Assembly (NCBI GenBank): GCA_017395425.1 | Contig: JAFPUM010000033.1 | Location: 1-39,520 of the forward strand | Length of the DNA stretch: 39,520 nucleotides | Reading direction: 5' to 3' | Origin: Clostridia bacterium | GTDB lineage: Bacteria > Bacillota > Clostridia > Oscillospirales > Acutalibacteraceae | Shown: positions 1 to 7,601 of the stretch, one piece after another | Layout of the letters: each line of letters starts with the position of its first letter | Numbering within the stretch: position 1 is the stretch's first letter | Program-made: the position numbers and the translations under genes | Notes under the pieces: model-generated | The model's database searches: none | What the model was told of the DNA's origin: nothing | What the model saw: the letters and a program-made list of their open reading frames with translations, nothing else

Positions 1-28
1 TGAATAGTGAATAGTGAATAGTGAATAG
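1..28. repeat. Heptamer tandem repeat, four perfect TGAATAG units
   Basis: Four perfect TGAATAG units run to the left edge of the window and may continue beyond it. The last unit joins the Shine-Dalgarno site of the VanZ-family gene. The same or related heptamers recur at 6547-6581, 6985-7084 and 18856-18904. Confidence 0.9.
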
Positions 29-41
29 GAGAGGAAAAACC

Positions 42-521
42 TTGCATTTTTCATTTTCCCGCCGGACGGCGGCGTGGCTGTGTCTGACCGGTTTGTGGAT
101 GGTCGTGATCTTTCTGTTTTCGGCGCAGAACGCCGACGATTCTTCCGACACCAGCGGGCGGGTGCTGAGCTTTCTGTGCGGGCTGTTTGGCTATGTGCCG
201 ACGGAGGATTTGAAAGAAACGCTGTCGTTTCTGGTGCGCAAGGCGGCGCATATGACCGAATTCGGCATACTGGGCGTGCTGTGGCTGCGGACGCTGCGGG
301 AGAGCTTCGGGGATTTTTACTGGCGGTATCCCGCGGCATTTATACTGGCGTCGGTCTACGCCGCGACGGACGAATACCACCAGCTCTTTGTGGAAGGACG
401 CGCCGGGCAGGTGACGGACTGGCTGATTGACAGCGCCGGCATATGGCTGTGGCTGACTGCCGCGTGGATTCTCATGAAAATTACCCATCGCGATAATATC
501 AGTGAAGACAACGGATTGTAA
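42..521 (+). CDS. VanZ-family membrane protein
   Basis: Small integral membrane protein of about 159 residues with the VanZ-family signature: an RKAAHMTEFGILG segment in the middle and a later DEYHQLFVEGRAGQVTDW segment ending in a conserved D-x-x-G. There are membrane helices near the N-terminus (WLCLTGLWMVVIFLFS), in the middle and at the C-terminus. VanZ relatives are linked to low-level teicoplanin resistance, but most single-gene homologues have no known role. I prefer the TTG start at 42, seven bases after AGGAGAGG (27-34). A GTG at 21 is in frame but lies inside the heptamer repeat ahead of that site. galE follows after 86 bases, perhaps in the same transcript. Confidence 0.8.
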   Translation: MHFSFSRRTAAWLCLTGLWMVVIFLFSAQNADDSSDTSGRVLSFLCGLFGYVPTEDLKETLSFLVRKAAHMTEFGILGVLWLRTLRESFGDFYWRYPAAFILASVYAATDEYHQLFVEGRAGQVTDWLIDSAGIWLWLTAAWILMKITHRDNISEDNGL

Positions 522-607
522 TTTTTAATGGTGGGAGAATGTCAATTTTCTTCACCGTTATGAAATATAAACATTATAAAAATCAAAACAAAAAGGATGA
601 TGACACA

Positions 608-1618
608 ATGGCAATTCTCGTCACAGGCGGCGCGGGCTTTATCGGTTCGCATACCTGCGTGGTGCTTCAGGAAGCGGGCTACGATATCGTAATCGTGGAC
701 AATTTCTCCAATTCCAAGCCCGAGGCGCTCAACCGCATTAAAAAGATTACCGGCAAGGATTTTCAATTTTACGAGGCGGACATTCTCGACGCGGACGCGA
801 TGAACCGTATTTTCGAGGAAAACGACATTGAAGCGGTGATTCACTTCGCGGGTCTCAAGGCGGTGGGCGAATCGGTCGCCAAGCCCATCGAGTACTACCA
901 CAACAACATCACGGGCAGTCTTGTCCTCTTTGACGCCATGCGCAACCACGGCTGCAAGACCATCGTCTTCTCTTCCTCCGCGACGGTCTACGGCATGAAC
1001 AACGAGCCGCCGTTTGTGGAGACCATGCCGCTTTCCACCACCAATCCCTACGGCTCCACCAAGCTCTTTATTGAAGATATCCTGCGTGACATCTGTGTGT
1101 CCGACCCCGACTGGAGCGTCATGCTGCTGCGCTACTTCAATCCCATCGGTGCCCATCCTTCCGGGCTCATTGGCGAAAGCCCCAACGACATCCCCAACAA
1201 TCTCTTCCCTTATATTGCAAGCGTCGCGGTGGGCAGACTGGAAAAACTCGGCGTGTTCGGCAACGATTATCCGACCGTGGACGGTACCGGCGTGCGGGAC
1301 TACATTCACGTCATGGATCTGGCGGAAGGTCACGAGCGCGCGCTGAAATACGCGCTGTCGCATAAGGGCGCGGAAGCGGTCAATCTCGGCACCGGCAAGG
1401 GCACCAGCGTGCTCGAAGCCGTGGCAGCCTTTGAGAAGGGGAGCGGTATGCCGGTTCCCTATGTCATCAAGCCCCGCCGTCCCGGCGACATCGCGGAATG
1501 CTATGCCGACTGCACGAAAGCGCGGGAGCTGCTCGGCTGGGAAGCCAAGCGCGACATGGAAGAAATGTGCCGCGACGGTTGGAATTTCATCAAGAACAAC
1601 CCGAACGGTCTGGAATAA
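608..1618 (+). CDS. galE: UDP-glucose 4-epimerase GalE
   Basis: NAD-dependent epimerase interconverting UDP-glucose and UDP-galactose (in some members also the N-acetyl forms), cytoplasmic. The 336-residue length is typical. Visible motifs are the Rossmann loop GGAGFIGSH near residue 7, HFAGLKAVGES, the SSSATVYG strand, the catalytic YGSTK (Tyr/Lys), RYFNPIGAHPSG, and GVRDYIHVMDLA. The ATG at 608 is chosen because AAGGATG lies just upstream and the Rossmann strand begins directly after it; an in-frame ATG at 539 would add 23 lysine-rich residues unlike the family. It could supply sugar nucleotides for the exopolysaccharide locus 18 kb away, but that is inference. Confidence 0.96.
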   Translation: MAILVTGGAGFIGSHTCVVLQEAGYDIVIVDNFSNSKPEALNRIKKITGKDFQFYEADILDADAMNRIFEENDIEAVIHFAGLKAVGESVAKPIEYYHNNITGSLVLFDAMRNHGCKTIVFSSSATVYGMNNEPPFVETMPLSTTNPYGSTKLFIEDILRDICVSDPDWSVMLLRYFNPIGAHPSGLIGESPNDIPNNLFPYIASVAVGRLEKLGVFGNDYPTVDGTGVRDYIHVMDLAEGHERALKYALSHKGAEAVNLGTGKGTSVLEAVAAFEKGSGMPVPYVIKPRRPGDIAECYADCTKARELLGWEAKRDMEEMCRDGWNFIKNNPNGLE

Positions 1619-1725
1619 CGCGAAAATACGAAATTTCATTGATAAAAAATTCATAGTTTATCCATGCCTTATTCAAATAGAATTGTAATGCTTTTGTGAT
1701 TTTTACAAAAAAACGAAAAAAATAC

Positions 1726-1754
1726 TTGAAATTCTATCGAGGCTGTGATATCAT
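1726..1754 (+). promoter_or_regulatory. Sigma-A-type promoter for sugar ABC transporter
   Basis: TTGAAA (1726-1731), 17 bases, TATCAT (1749-1754). It lies about 150 bases before the binding-protein gene in an AT-rich stretch. The leader from about 1761 to 1905 shows only a weak TGCCAA/TTGGCA stem and no riboswitch I recognise. Confidence 0.7.
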
Positions 1755-1905
1755 TTAGGCGTGGTTCGGACGGGTAGAAAATTTATGTTTTTTTTACATT
1801 CTTTTCATACTTCGTCGGAATCGTGCAACATTTTATAAACGGTGATTTGCCAAATAATTAAAAGAGGGATTGGCAGGTCCCCGAATTTGTCTGGAGGTAA
1901 TTACC

Positions 1906-3195
1906 ATGAAAAAAAGATTAGCGCTCATTCTTGCTTCTGCAATGCTGGTTTCTTCCGCGCTTTGCAGCCTGACTGCCTGCTCCGGCGGCGGCAGCAACGC
2001 GAAGGGTCATGTCTACTACCTGAACTTCAAGCCCGAACAGGATCAGGCATGGCAGGATCTGGCAGCGGCATACACCGAGGAGACCGGTGTACAGGTTGAC
2101 GTTCTGACCGCCGCGCAGGGCACCTATGAGACGACACTCGCTTCCGAAATCGCCAAGACGGACGCTCCCACCCTGTTCCAGATCAACGGTCCTGTCGGCT
2201 TTGCCAACTGGAAGGATTACTGCTATGACATGACCGATGCGGCAGTGACCAAGGAACTCACCAGTGATGCTTTCACCGTCAAAGACGGCGGCAAGATCTA
2301 CGGCGTTGCGTATGTGGTAGAGACCTACGGTATCATCTGCAACACCAAGCTGCTCCAGCAGGCCGGCCACAGCCTCGACGAGATCACCAACTTCGAGACC
2401 TTCAAGGCCGTTGTTGAAGACATCCAGGCCAACAAGGCAAAGAACGGCTTTGCTGCTTTCACCTCCGCCGGTATGGACAGCTCCTCCAACTGGAGATTCC
2501 AGACCCACCTTGCCAACCTGCCCATCTACTATGAATACAAGGCAGACGGCATCGGCAAGACCGACGCTATCAAGGGCACCTATCTTGACAACTACAGAGC
2601 CATTTGGGATCTCTATATCAACAACGCTACCTGCGATCCCGGCGTTCTCTCCACCAAGACCAATGACGACGCTGTCGCAGAGTTCGTCAACGAGCAGGCT
2701 GTCTTCTATCAGAACGGCACTTGGGCATATGGCGATGTTTCCGCTGTCGGCGATGAGAACCTCCAGATGATCCCGATCTACATCGGCGCTGAAGGCGAAG
2801 AAAATCAGGGTCTCTGCACCGGTACCGAGAACTTCTGGTGCGTCAACAGCCAGGCTGCTGAGGAAGACATTCAGGCTACGCTCGACTTCCTCGAGTGGGT
2901 TGCCACTTCCGACAAGGGCACCGACGCGCTCGCTAACGCTATGAACTTCGTCAGCCCCTTCAAGAAGGCGAAGGAAGCTTCCAACCTGTTCGTCAAGCAG
3001 GATGCCGCTTACACCGCAGCGGGCAAGACCCCTGTTGACTGGTGCTTCGCGACCATGCCTTCCGAGGCTTGGAAAGATGACGTCGGATCCGCTCTGACCG
3101 CTTATGCCGCCAAGCAGAACGATACTTCTTGGGAAGCTGTCAAGACCGCATTCGTTGACGGCTGGGCAAAGGAAGTTGCCAAATCCAAGGCGTAA
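1906..3195 (+). CDS. Sugar ABC transporter substrate-binding lipoprotein
   Basis: Extracellular solute-binding protein (family 1, CUT1-type importers), 429 residues. The signal peptide ends in the lipobox LTAC with Cys25 as the lipidated residue, followed by a Gly/Ser linker. The body has the fold-typical spacing, including the early TLFQINGPVGF segment, an AVFYQNGTWAYGDV segment and a late EWVATSDKGTDALA segment. It should be anchored outside the membrane and deliver an oligosaccharide to the two permeases downstream. The ATG at 1906 follows GGAGG (1893-1897). The substrate cannot be told: no glycosidase or regulator adjoins. The ATPase is missing from the window; many CUT1 systems share one encoded elsewhere (MsmX type). 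Confidence 0.9.
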   Translation: MKKRLALILASAMLVSSALCSLTACSGGGSNAKGHVYYLNFKPEQDQAWQDLAAAYTEETGVQVDVLTAAQGTYETTLASEIAKTDAPTLFQINGPVGFANWKDYCYDMTDAAVTKELTSDAFTVKDGGKIYGVAYVVETYGIICNTKLLQQAGHSLDEITNFETFKAVVEDIQANKAKNGFAAFTSAGMDSSSNWRFQTHLANLPIYYEYKADGIGKTDAIKGTYLDNYRAIWDLYINNATCDPGVLSTKTNDDAVAEFVNEQAVFYQNGTWAYGDVSAVGDENLQMIPIYIGAEGEENQGLCTGTENFWCVNSQAAEEDIQATLDFLEWVATSDKGTDALANAMNFVSPFKKAKEASNLFVKQDAAYTAAGKTPVDWCFATMPSEAWKDDVGSALTAYAAKQNDTSWEAVKTAFVDGWAKEVAKSKA

Positions 3196-3262
3196 TCGCG
3201 TCTGACGGTCTGCCTCCTCTGAGGTGCATCGCATAGCTGCAAATTTCATCTGACAAAATAGG

Positions 3263-3303
3263 GAAGGGTGAACGGCATTGGGTTGCCCGTTCGCCCTTCT
3301 TTT
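3263..3303 (+). terminator. Intercistronic hairpin between binding protein and permeases
   Basis: Arms 3263-3275 and 3287-3299 pair over 12 of 13 positions (GAAGGG-T-GAACGG with CCGTTC-G-CCCTTC), followed by TTTT. In importers of this type such a hairpin often ends part of the transcripts or protects the 3' end, giving more binding protein than permease. No promoter is visible between it and the first permease. Confidence 0.7.
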
Positions 3304-3362
3304 AGTTCCATTTTACAGCTGTTTCAGCGGGATCATTCTCCATAAAAAGAAAGGGGCTCTTT

Positions 3363-4214
3363 ATGGAAAAAATCATGAAAAAAAATCCCTTGTATTTCTG
3401 CCTGTTCCTGCTTCCCACGCTGCTGGCGTTCATGATCGGCTTTGTTGTGCCGTTCGGCATGGGCATTTACCTGTCCTTCTGTAAGTTCAACACCATGAAC
3501 GACGCCAAATGGGTGGGCATCAACAACTACCTGCAGATTTTCCAAGGGGACGAAACCTTTACACACGCCTTCTGGTTCACGGCGCTGTTCGCGGTGATTT
3601 CTACCGTGGCGATCAACGTCATCGCGTTTCTCGTGGCTGTGGCGCTGACCAGAAATTTCGGCGGAACCAACCTGTTCCGCACCATCTTCTTCATGCCCAA
3701 CCTGCTCGGCGGCGTTCTGCTGGGTACCATCTGGAAGATTCTCATCAACGGTCTGCTGCTCTCCATGAAGCAGACCCTCACCACCAACGGCACTTACGGC
3801 TTTATCGGCTTGCTCATCGTTATGATCTGGCAGCAGGTCGGTTATATGATGATCATTTATGTCGCGGGCTTGCAGGGCGTTCCGGATGACCTGAAGGAAG
3901 CCGCCCGCATCGACGGCGCCAACGACAAGGAGATTCTGTTCCAGATCACCATTCCGCTGGTCATGCCGTCCATCAGCATGTGTACGTTCCTCACGCTGAC
4001 CAACGGCTTCAAGCTCTTCGACCAGAACCTGACGCTGACCGGCGGCGAACCGATGCACCAGTCGGAAATGCTGGCGCTCAACATTTACAGCACGTTCTAT
4101 GACCGTGTCGGCTGGAAGGGCGTCGGTCAGGCGAAGGCGGTTCTCTTCTTCCTGCTGGTGGGACTGATCGCCATTATCCAGCTCAAGATTACCCAAAGCA
4201 AGGAGGCGGATTAA
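3363..4214 (+). CDS. Sugar ABC transporter permease (MalF/UgpA type)
   Basis: Inner permease subunit of a CUT1 carbohydrate importer, 283 residues, with six predicted membrane helices. The cytoplasmic EAA loop that docks on the ATPase is clear (EAARIDGANDKEILFQITIP, about residues 178-197). It begins with a short Lys-rich N-terminus and the first helix FCLFLLPTLLAFMIGFVVPFG. The ATG at 3363 is preceded by AAAGGGG; an ATG four codons later is an alternative. The second permease starts three bases after the stop codon, so they are surely co-transcribed. Confidence 0.93.
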   Translation: MEKIMKKNPLYFCLFLLPTLLAFMIGFVVPFGMGIYLSFCKFNTMNDAKWVGINNYLQIFQGDETFTHAFWFTALFAVISTVAINVIAFLVAVALTRNFGGTNLFRTIFFMPNLLGGVLLGTIWKILINGLLLSMKQTLTTNGTYGFIGLLIVMIWQQVGYMMIIYVAGLQGVPDDLKEAARIDGANDKEILFQITIPLVMPSISMCTFLTLTNGFKLFDQNLTLTGGEPMHQSEMLALNIYSTFYDRVGWKGVGQAKAVLFFLLVGLIAIIQLKITQSKEAD

Positions 4215-4217
4215 TTC

Positions 4218-5096
4218 ATGGAATCGACCAAGAAATTCAAATCGGCTGACGAAATCAAGATCAAGCGCCATGTCAGCGATTATATTTTTACCATTGTCTT
4301 TACCATCATCTGCGCCTTCTGGGTATATCCGCTCATCATGGTGCTCATCAACTCCTTCAAGGATAAGACCCACATCACCACCAATCCTTTCAATCTGCCC
4401 AACGCCGAAAGCTCGGTGCAGTGGCAGAACTACGATCAGGCGGTCAACACCAAGATGGACTTCATGTCCGCGCTGTGGAACAGCCTGACCATCACGGTGC
4501 TGTCGGTGGCGCTGATTCTGCTTTGCACCTCGATGGCGGCGTACTTTGTGGTGCGTGTCAAGGCATGGTACACGACTGTGTTCTATTATCTGTGCCTGTT
4601 CTCCATGATTGTCCCGTTCCAGATGATCATGTTCCCGCTCTCCAAGGTGACGGATACGCTCCAGCTCAACACCCCCACGGTAATTCCGTTTGTCTATCTC
4701 GGTTTCGGCGCGGGTACGGCGATGTTCATGTTCAGCAACTTCCTGAAATCGCTCCCGCTGGAAATTGAGGAAGCTGCCATGATCGACGGCTGCGGTCCGA
4801 TCAAGACCTTCTTCTCCATCGTACTGCCCATCATGAAGCCCACGGTCATTTCGGTGGGCATTCTGGAGACCATGTGGATCTGGAACGACTACCTCCTGCC
4901 CTATCTGGTACTGCGCATCCGGTACTTCAAGACGGTGCCGATCGTCATCCAGTACTTCCAGGGCAGCTACGGCCGCGTGGAATGGGGCGCGATCATGGCG
5001 AGCATGGTCATCACCATCACGCCTATCGTCATTCTCTATCTCTTCCTCCAGCGCTACATCATCAAGGGCGTGCTCTCCGGCGCTGTCAAGGGATAA
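4218..5096 (+). CDS. Sugar ABC transporter permease (MalG/UgpE type)
   Basis: Second permease subunit, 292 residues, about six membrane helices. The EAA loop reads EEAAMIDGCGPIKTFFSIVLP (about residues 184-204), and the C-terminus ends in the FLQRYIIKGVLSGAVKG tail typical of this subunit. Its Shine-Dalgarno GGAGG lies inside the end of the preceding gene. With the binding protein and first permease it forms a CUT1 importer. No ATPase gene follows; a terminator comes next. Confidence 0.93.
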   Translation: MESTKKFKSADEIKIKRHVSDYIFTIVFTIICAFWVYPLIMVLINSFKDKTHITTNPFNLPNAESSVQWQNYDQAVNTKMDFMSALWNSLTITVLSVALILLCTSMAAYFVVRVKAWYTTVFYYLCLFSMIVPFQMIMFPLSKVTDTLQLNTPTVIPFVYLGFGAGTAMFMFSNFLKSLPLEIEEAAMIDGCGPIKTFFSIVLPIMKPTVISVGILETMWIWNDYLLPYLVLRIRYFKTVPIVIQYFQGSYGRVEWGAIMASMVITITPIVILYLFLQRYIIKGVLSGAVKG

Positions 5097-5106
5097 GTTT
5101 TTCTAA

Positions 5107-5134
5107 TTCGGAATGCGGAATTCGTAATGCGGAA
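5107..5134. repeat. Heptamer-period repeat, TTCGGAA/TGCGGAA type
   Basis: Four seven-base units in a row: TTCGGAA, TGCGGAA, TTCGTAA, TGCGGAA. Equally, a 14-base unit repeated with one mismatch. It has the period, but not the sequence, of the AGTGNNN heptamers elsewhere in the window. Confidence 0.65.
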
Positions 5135-5141
5135 TGATATC

Positions 5142-5190
5142 AAAACGCACTGCTTCGGGCGAAGAAAGCCTGCGGCGGTGCGTTTTTTTT
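5142..5190 (+). terminator. Rho-independent terminator of sugar ABC operon
   Basis: AAAACGCAC (5142-5150) pairs with GTGCGTTTT (5178-5186), with a further T run to 5190. Confidence 0.8.
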
Positions 5191-5221
5191 ACCGTGCGGA
5201 AAAGAAAGAGAAAAAAATGCC

Positions 5222-5250
5222 TTGTATTTTTGATGGGGGTATGTTACAAT
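5222..5250 (+). promoter_or_regulatory. Sigma-A-type promoter
   Basis: TTGTAT (5222-5227), 17 bases, TACAAT (5245-5250), placed about 50 bases before the lipoprotein start at 5299. Confidence 0.6.
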
Positions 5251-5298
5251 AATAGGCAATACCTGTGTATCAACCAATGAATGAGGAGTTTTGAGAGC

Positions 5299-6129
5299 AT
5301 GAAGAACATGAAACGAAATACCGTGAAAAGAATGATCGCGCTCTGCGCAGCGGCATTGACCGTCTGCGTGGTCATGACCTCGTGCAGCGGCAACCGTCGG
5401 GAGGAAACCGGCGTGGCGAATGAAAAGAATATGTCCATCACCAAAGCCGCCGATCTGGAAGGCAAGGCGGTAGGGGTGCAGCTGCGTTCGGCGGTGGACG
5501 AATATGTGACCGGCAACAGCCTGACCGCGTTCCCCAAGCGCTATGAAAATCTCGAAAACGCGGCGCAGGATTTGGCGGACAAGAAGCTCGCGGCGATTGT
5601 GACCGATGCCAATTATGCCAAAAAGCTGGTCGCGGATGTGGAAGGACTGAAGGTGGTCAAGGGCAGCATCGGCAGCATTGACTATCGGTTCATCACCAAT
5701 AAATCCGACGAAGGCTTTGCGGAAAAACTCAGCGGGAAGTTTTATACCAGCGAAGAGGAATCCTACGCGGATTTTATCCAGCAGACGCTGACGGAATGTC
5801 AGGATTACACGGCTGCCAAGGGAAATGAGAAATTCGACGAAACCTATACCTTCGTGGCGGAGCCGTATTTCAAGCCCTTTGCCTATGAATCGGACGGCAA
5901 GCTGACGGGATTTTTTAAATCGGAAGCGGACATAGTGGCATATCGCAACAAAGCGAAGCTCGATATAAAGACCGTGGCGGAAAACGCGGTACTGTCCACC
6001 GTGCAGGAGATGCCCTATGCCTTCGGCGTGGTGCATGAAGAGTACGACGACGAGAATTTCATCACAACTGACGTCTTTTACACCTCCGAACTGGTGATGG
6101 TGGTGCGTGCCGACGAGAAGAAAAAATAA
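5299..6129 (+). CDS. Binding-protein-like lipoprotein (SBP_bac_3-like)
   Basis: 276-residue lipoprotein. The signal peptide ends at VMTSC with Cys29 lipidated. The body resembles the family 3 (amino-acid type) solute-binding fold: a DLEGKAVGVQLRSAVDEYV segment is the classic start of a lobe, followed by NLENAAQDLADKKLAAIVTDANYA, where the protein is read as a per-gene marker for ligand-dependent folding. A second lobe-like segment (AYESDGKLTGFFKSEADIVAYRN) follows a linker. No permease or ATPase lies beside it, it has its own promoter and terminator, and so it is an orphan: a spare receptor, a sensor, or a domain used for something else. The ATG at 5299 is chosen for GAGGAG at 5283-5288; an ATG at 5281 would overlap that site. 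Confidence 0.65.
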   Translation: MKNMKRNTVKRMIALCAAALTVCVVMTSCSGNRREETGVANEKNMSITKAADLEGKAVGVQLRSAVDEYVTGNSLTAFPKRYENLENAAQDLADKKLAAIVTDANYAKKLVADVEGLKVVKGSIGSIDYRFITNKSDEGFAEKLSGKFYTSEEESYADFIQQTLTECQDYTAAKGNEKFDETYTFVAEPYFKPFAYESDGKLTGFFKSEADIVAYRNKAKLDIKTVAENAVLSTVQEMPYAFGVVHEEYDDENFITTDVFYTSELVMVVRADEKKK

Positions 6130-6151
6130 TCTATCCTAAGACAAAGTAACG

Positions 6152-6214
6152 CTGCCGATACGGTGAAAATTGGTGGTAAATCACAGGAATCGCGCCGTAT
6201 CGGCAGAAATTTTT
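6152..6214 (+). terminator. Rho-independent terminator
   Basis: Perfect 12-bp stem: CTGCCGATACGG (6152-6163) with CCGTATCGGCAG (6195-6206), then AAATTTTT. It ends the lipoprotein gene ahead of the tRNA promoter. Confidence 0.65.
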
Positions 6215-6263
6215 GCCGTGTTGAGAGAAAGGTCTTAAAAAAACCTGAATTTGAAAAAAGAAC

Positions 6264-6292
6264 TTGACAAAGCCACCGCGAACGTGTATAAT
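6264..6292 (+). promoter_or_regulatory. Consensus promoter of the tRNA cluster
   Basis: TTGACA (6264-6269), exactly 17 bases, TATAAT (6287-6292): a perfect match to the sigma-A consensus, 30 bases before the first tRNA. Confidence 0.92.
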
Positions 6293-6322
6293 GTTAAACA
6301 CTCCGATTGTGCGGGGGGAAAT

Positions 6323-6396
6323 GCGGGTGTAGTTCAATGGCAGAACCCCAGCCTTCCAAGCTGGTCGTGTGGGTTCGATTCCCATCACCCGCTCCA
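6323..6396 (+). tRNA. tRNA-Gly (TCC)
   Basis: Acceptor arms GCGGGTG/CACCCGC, anticodon stem CCAGC/GCTGG around loop CTTCCAA (anticodon TCC), T-loop TTCGATT, encoded CCA at 6394-6396. Confidence 0.97.
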
Positions 6397-6404
6397 TTCG
6401 ATAT

Positions 6405-6474
<70 letters not shown>

Positions 6475-6481
<7 letters not shown>

Positions 6482-6497
6482 ACAGTCCGTTGGCGCG
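6475..6497 (+). other. Hairpin overlapping the 3' end of tRNA-Arg
   Basis: CGCGCCAAC (6475-6483) pairs perfectly with GTTGGCGCG (6489-6497) across a five-base loop. The 5' arm is the tRNA 3' end including CCA, so in the precursor this fold competes with the acceptor stem. No T run follows. Confidence 0.55.
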
Positions 6498-6546
6498 GCT
6501 GAAAGAATAGAGAATCATGGATAGTGTGGTTGTATATCGTTCATTT

Positions 6547-6581
6547 TTCACTATTCACTATTCATTCTTCACTATTCATTA
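6547..6581. repeat. Heptamer repeat, five units of TTCACTA type
   Basis: TTCACTA, TTCACTA, TTCATTC, TTCACTA, TTCATTA in sequence, six bases before tRNA-His. This is the reverse complement of the TGAATAG type at position 1. Confidence 0.85.
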
Positions 6582-6586
6582 TTTAT

Positions 6587-6664
6587 GGTGGTATTAGCGC
6601 AGTTGGTTAGCGTGCCAGATTGTGGCTCTGGAGGTCATCGGTTCGACTCCGATATACCACCCCA
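6587..6664 (+). tRNA. tRNA-His (GTG)
   Basis: Acceptor GTGGTAT/ATACCAC with the histidine-specific extra G at -1 (6587) facing C73 (6661). Anticodon stem CCAGA/TCTGG around TTGTGGC (anticodon GTG). Encoded CCA at 6662-6664. Confidence 0.97.
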
Positions 6665-6666
6665 CA

Positions 6667-6719
6667 GACGTCGGCGTGAATGTGCTTCGCGTTCGTTCAC
6701 GCCGAGTCGTCTTTCTTTT
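6667..6719 (+). terminator. Terminator-like hairpin after tRNA-His
   Basis: TCGGCGTGAA (6671-6680) pairs with TTCACGCCGA (6696-6705), possibly extended by GACG/CGTC, then TTTCTTTT. It may end part of the tRNA transcripts or guide processing; two more tRNAs follow with no clear promoter of their own. Confidence 0.55.
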
Positions 6720-6747
6720 CCTGTCAGGCGATATCAATTTATAACAT

Positions 6748-6823
6748 TGGGGTGTCGCCAAGCGGTAAGGCAACGGATTTTGATTCCGTCATGTCGCTGG
6801 TTCGAATCCAGCCATCCCAGCCA
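6748..6823 (+). tRNA. tRNA-Gln (TTG)
   Basis: Acceptor TGGGGTG/CATCCCA (one G-T pair), anticodon stem ACGGA/TCCGT around TTTTGAT (anticodon TTG), encoded CCA at 6821-6823. Confidence 0.97.
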
Positions 6824-6885
6824 GCGGATTTGCCGCGTGTGGGACGTGTTTCGCAGCATCTTGTACCCGGCAAATCCTCTCATAT

Positions 6886-6961
6886 GATCCATTAGCTCAG
6901 TCGGTAGAGCACTTGACTTTTAATCAAGGTGTCCGGAGTTCGAATCTCCGATGGGTCACCA
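6886..6961 (+). tRNA. tRNA-Lys (TTT)
   Basis: Acceptor GATCCAT/ATGGGTC, anticodon stem CTTGA/TCAAG around CTTTTAA (anticodon TTT), encoded CCA at 6959-6961. A short stem GCCGCT/AGCGGC (6967-6980) follows without a T run. Confidence 0.97.
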
Positions 6962-6984
6962 ACGGCGCCGCTAAAGCGGCTAAA

Positions 6985-7084
6985 TGAATAGTGAATGGTG
7001 AAGAGTGAATAGTGAAGAGTGTTCATCGGAATGGTTGAGCGCCGTTGTACTATTCACTCTTCACTATTATTTATTCACTATTCA
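6985..7084. repeat. Inverted pair of heptamer repeat blocks
   Basis: Five TGAATAG/TGAATGG/TGAAGAG units (6985-7019) face five reverse-complement units of CTATTCA type (7050-7084) across 30 bases. The blocks can pair into a long imperfect hairpin between the tRNA cluster and the next gene. Confidence 0.85.
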
Positions 7085-7126
7085 CTTTCTCGCTAAGGAG
7101 AACCAGAATCGGAAGGAGTGATTGGA

Positions 7127-7486
7127 TTGACGGCAAGCCCTATTCTGGATAAATCGATTGATTTTGCCGCGAGAATCGTTAAACTGTACCGCTATCTGAT
7201 CAAGGAACAGCATGAAACCATCATATCCAAGCAGATCATCCGCAGTGCTACCTCCATAGGGGCAAATGCGCACGAGGCAAGTTACGGTGTATCGAAAGCG
7301 GATTTTATTGCCAAAATGCATATTGCGCTCAAAGAAACAGCGGAAACCGAATATTGGCTCAGACTATTGGTAAAGTCGGGGTATATAACGCAGCGGGAAG
7401 GTGATTCTTTGATTCATGATTGCTTGGAAATCAAGCGTATGCTGATAGCTACATTAAATACAGCAAAGCAAAACTCTCCTTCCTGA
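7127..7486 (+). CDS. Four-helix-bundle protein (S23/IVS family)
   Basis: About 119 residues, all helical, with the family hallmarks SIDFAARIVKLYRYL, QIIRSATSIGANAHEA and FIAKMHIALKETAETEYWLRLL. The family was first seen as an ORF inside intervening sequences of 23S rRNA genes; free-standing copies are widespread and assemble as small helical oligomers of unknown function. I choose the TTG at 7127, eight bases after GGAAGGAG (7111-7118); the in-frame GTG at 7118 overlaps that site. A terminator follows directly, so it is a single-gene unit downstream of the heptamer hairpin. Confidence 0.88.
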   Translation: MTASPILDKSIDFAARIVKLYRYLIKEQHETIISKQIIRSATSIGANAHEASYGVSKADFIAKMHIALKETAETEYWLRLLVKSGYITQREGDSLIHDCLEIKRMLIATLNTAKQNSPS

Positions 7487-7492
7487 AACCAT

Positions 7493-7530
7493 CAGACCGC
7501 GTCTCGCACAGAGACGGTCTGTTTTTTTTT
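7493..7530 (+). terminator. Rho-independent terminator
   Basis: CAGACCG/CGGTCTG and TCTC/GAGA form a stem with a two-base bulge (7493-7521), then nine T (7522-7530). Confidence 0.85.
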
Positions 7531-7548
7531 GGAAAAATCCAAAAGTGG

Positions 7549-7576
7549 GGTGCTTTTTTGGAAAAAAATCCGTCTG
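7549..7576 (+). promoter_or_regulatory. Possible ECF-type promoter of the sigma gene
   Basis: CGTCTG at 7571-7576, 26 bases before the sigma start, resembles the CGTC -10 element of ECF sigma factors. A weak GGTGCT lies 16 bases before it. That would fit self-activation, but the -35 lacks the usual AAC. Confidence 0.35.
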
Positions 7577-7601
7577 TAAAGATGAAAGGAGGGGGTTGTC
7601 G

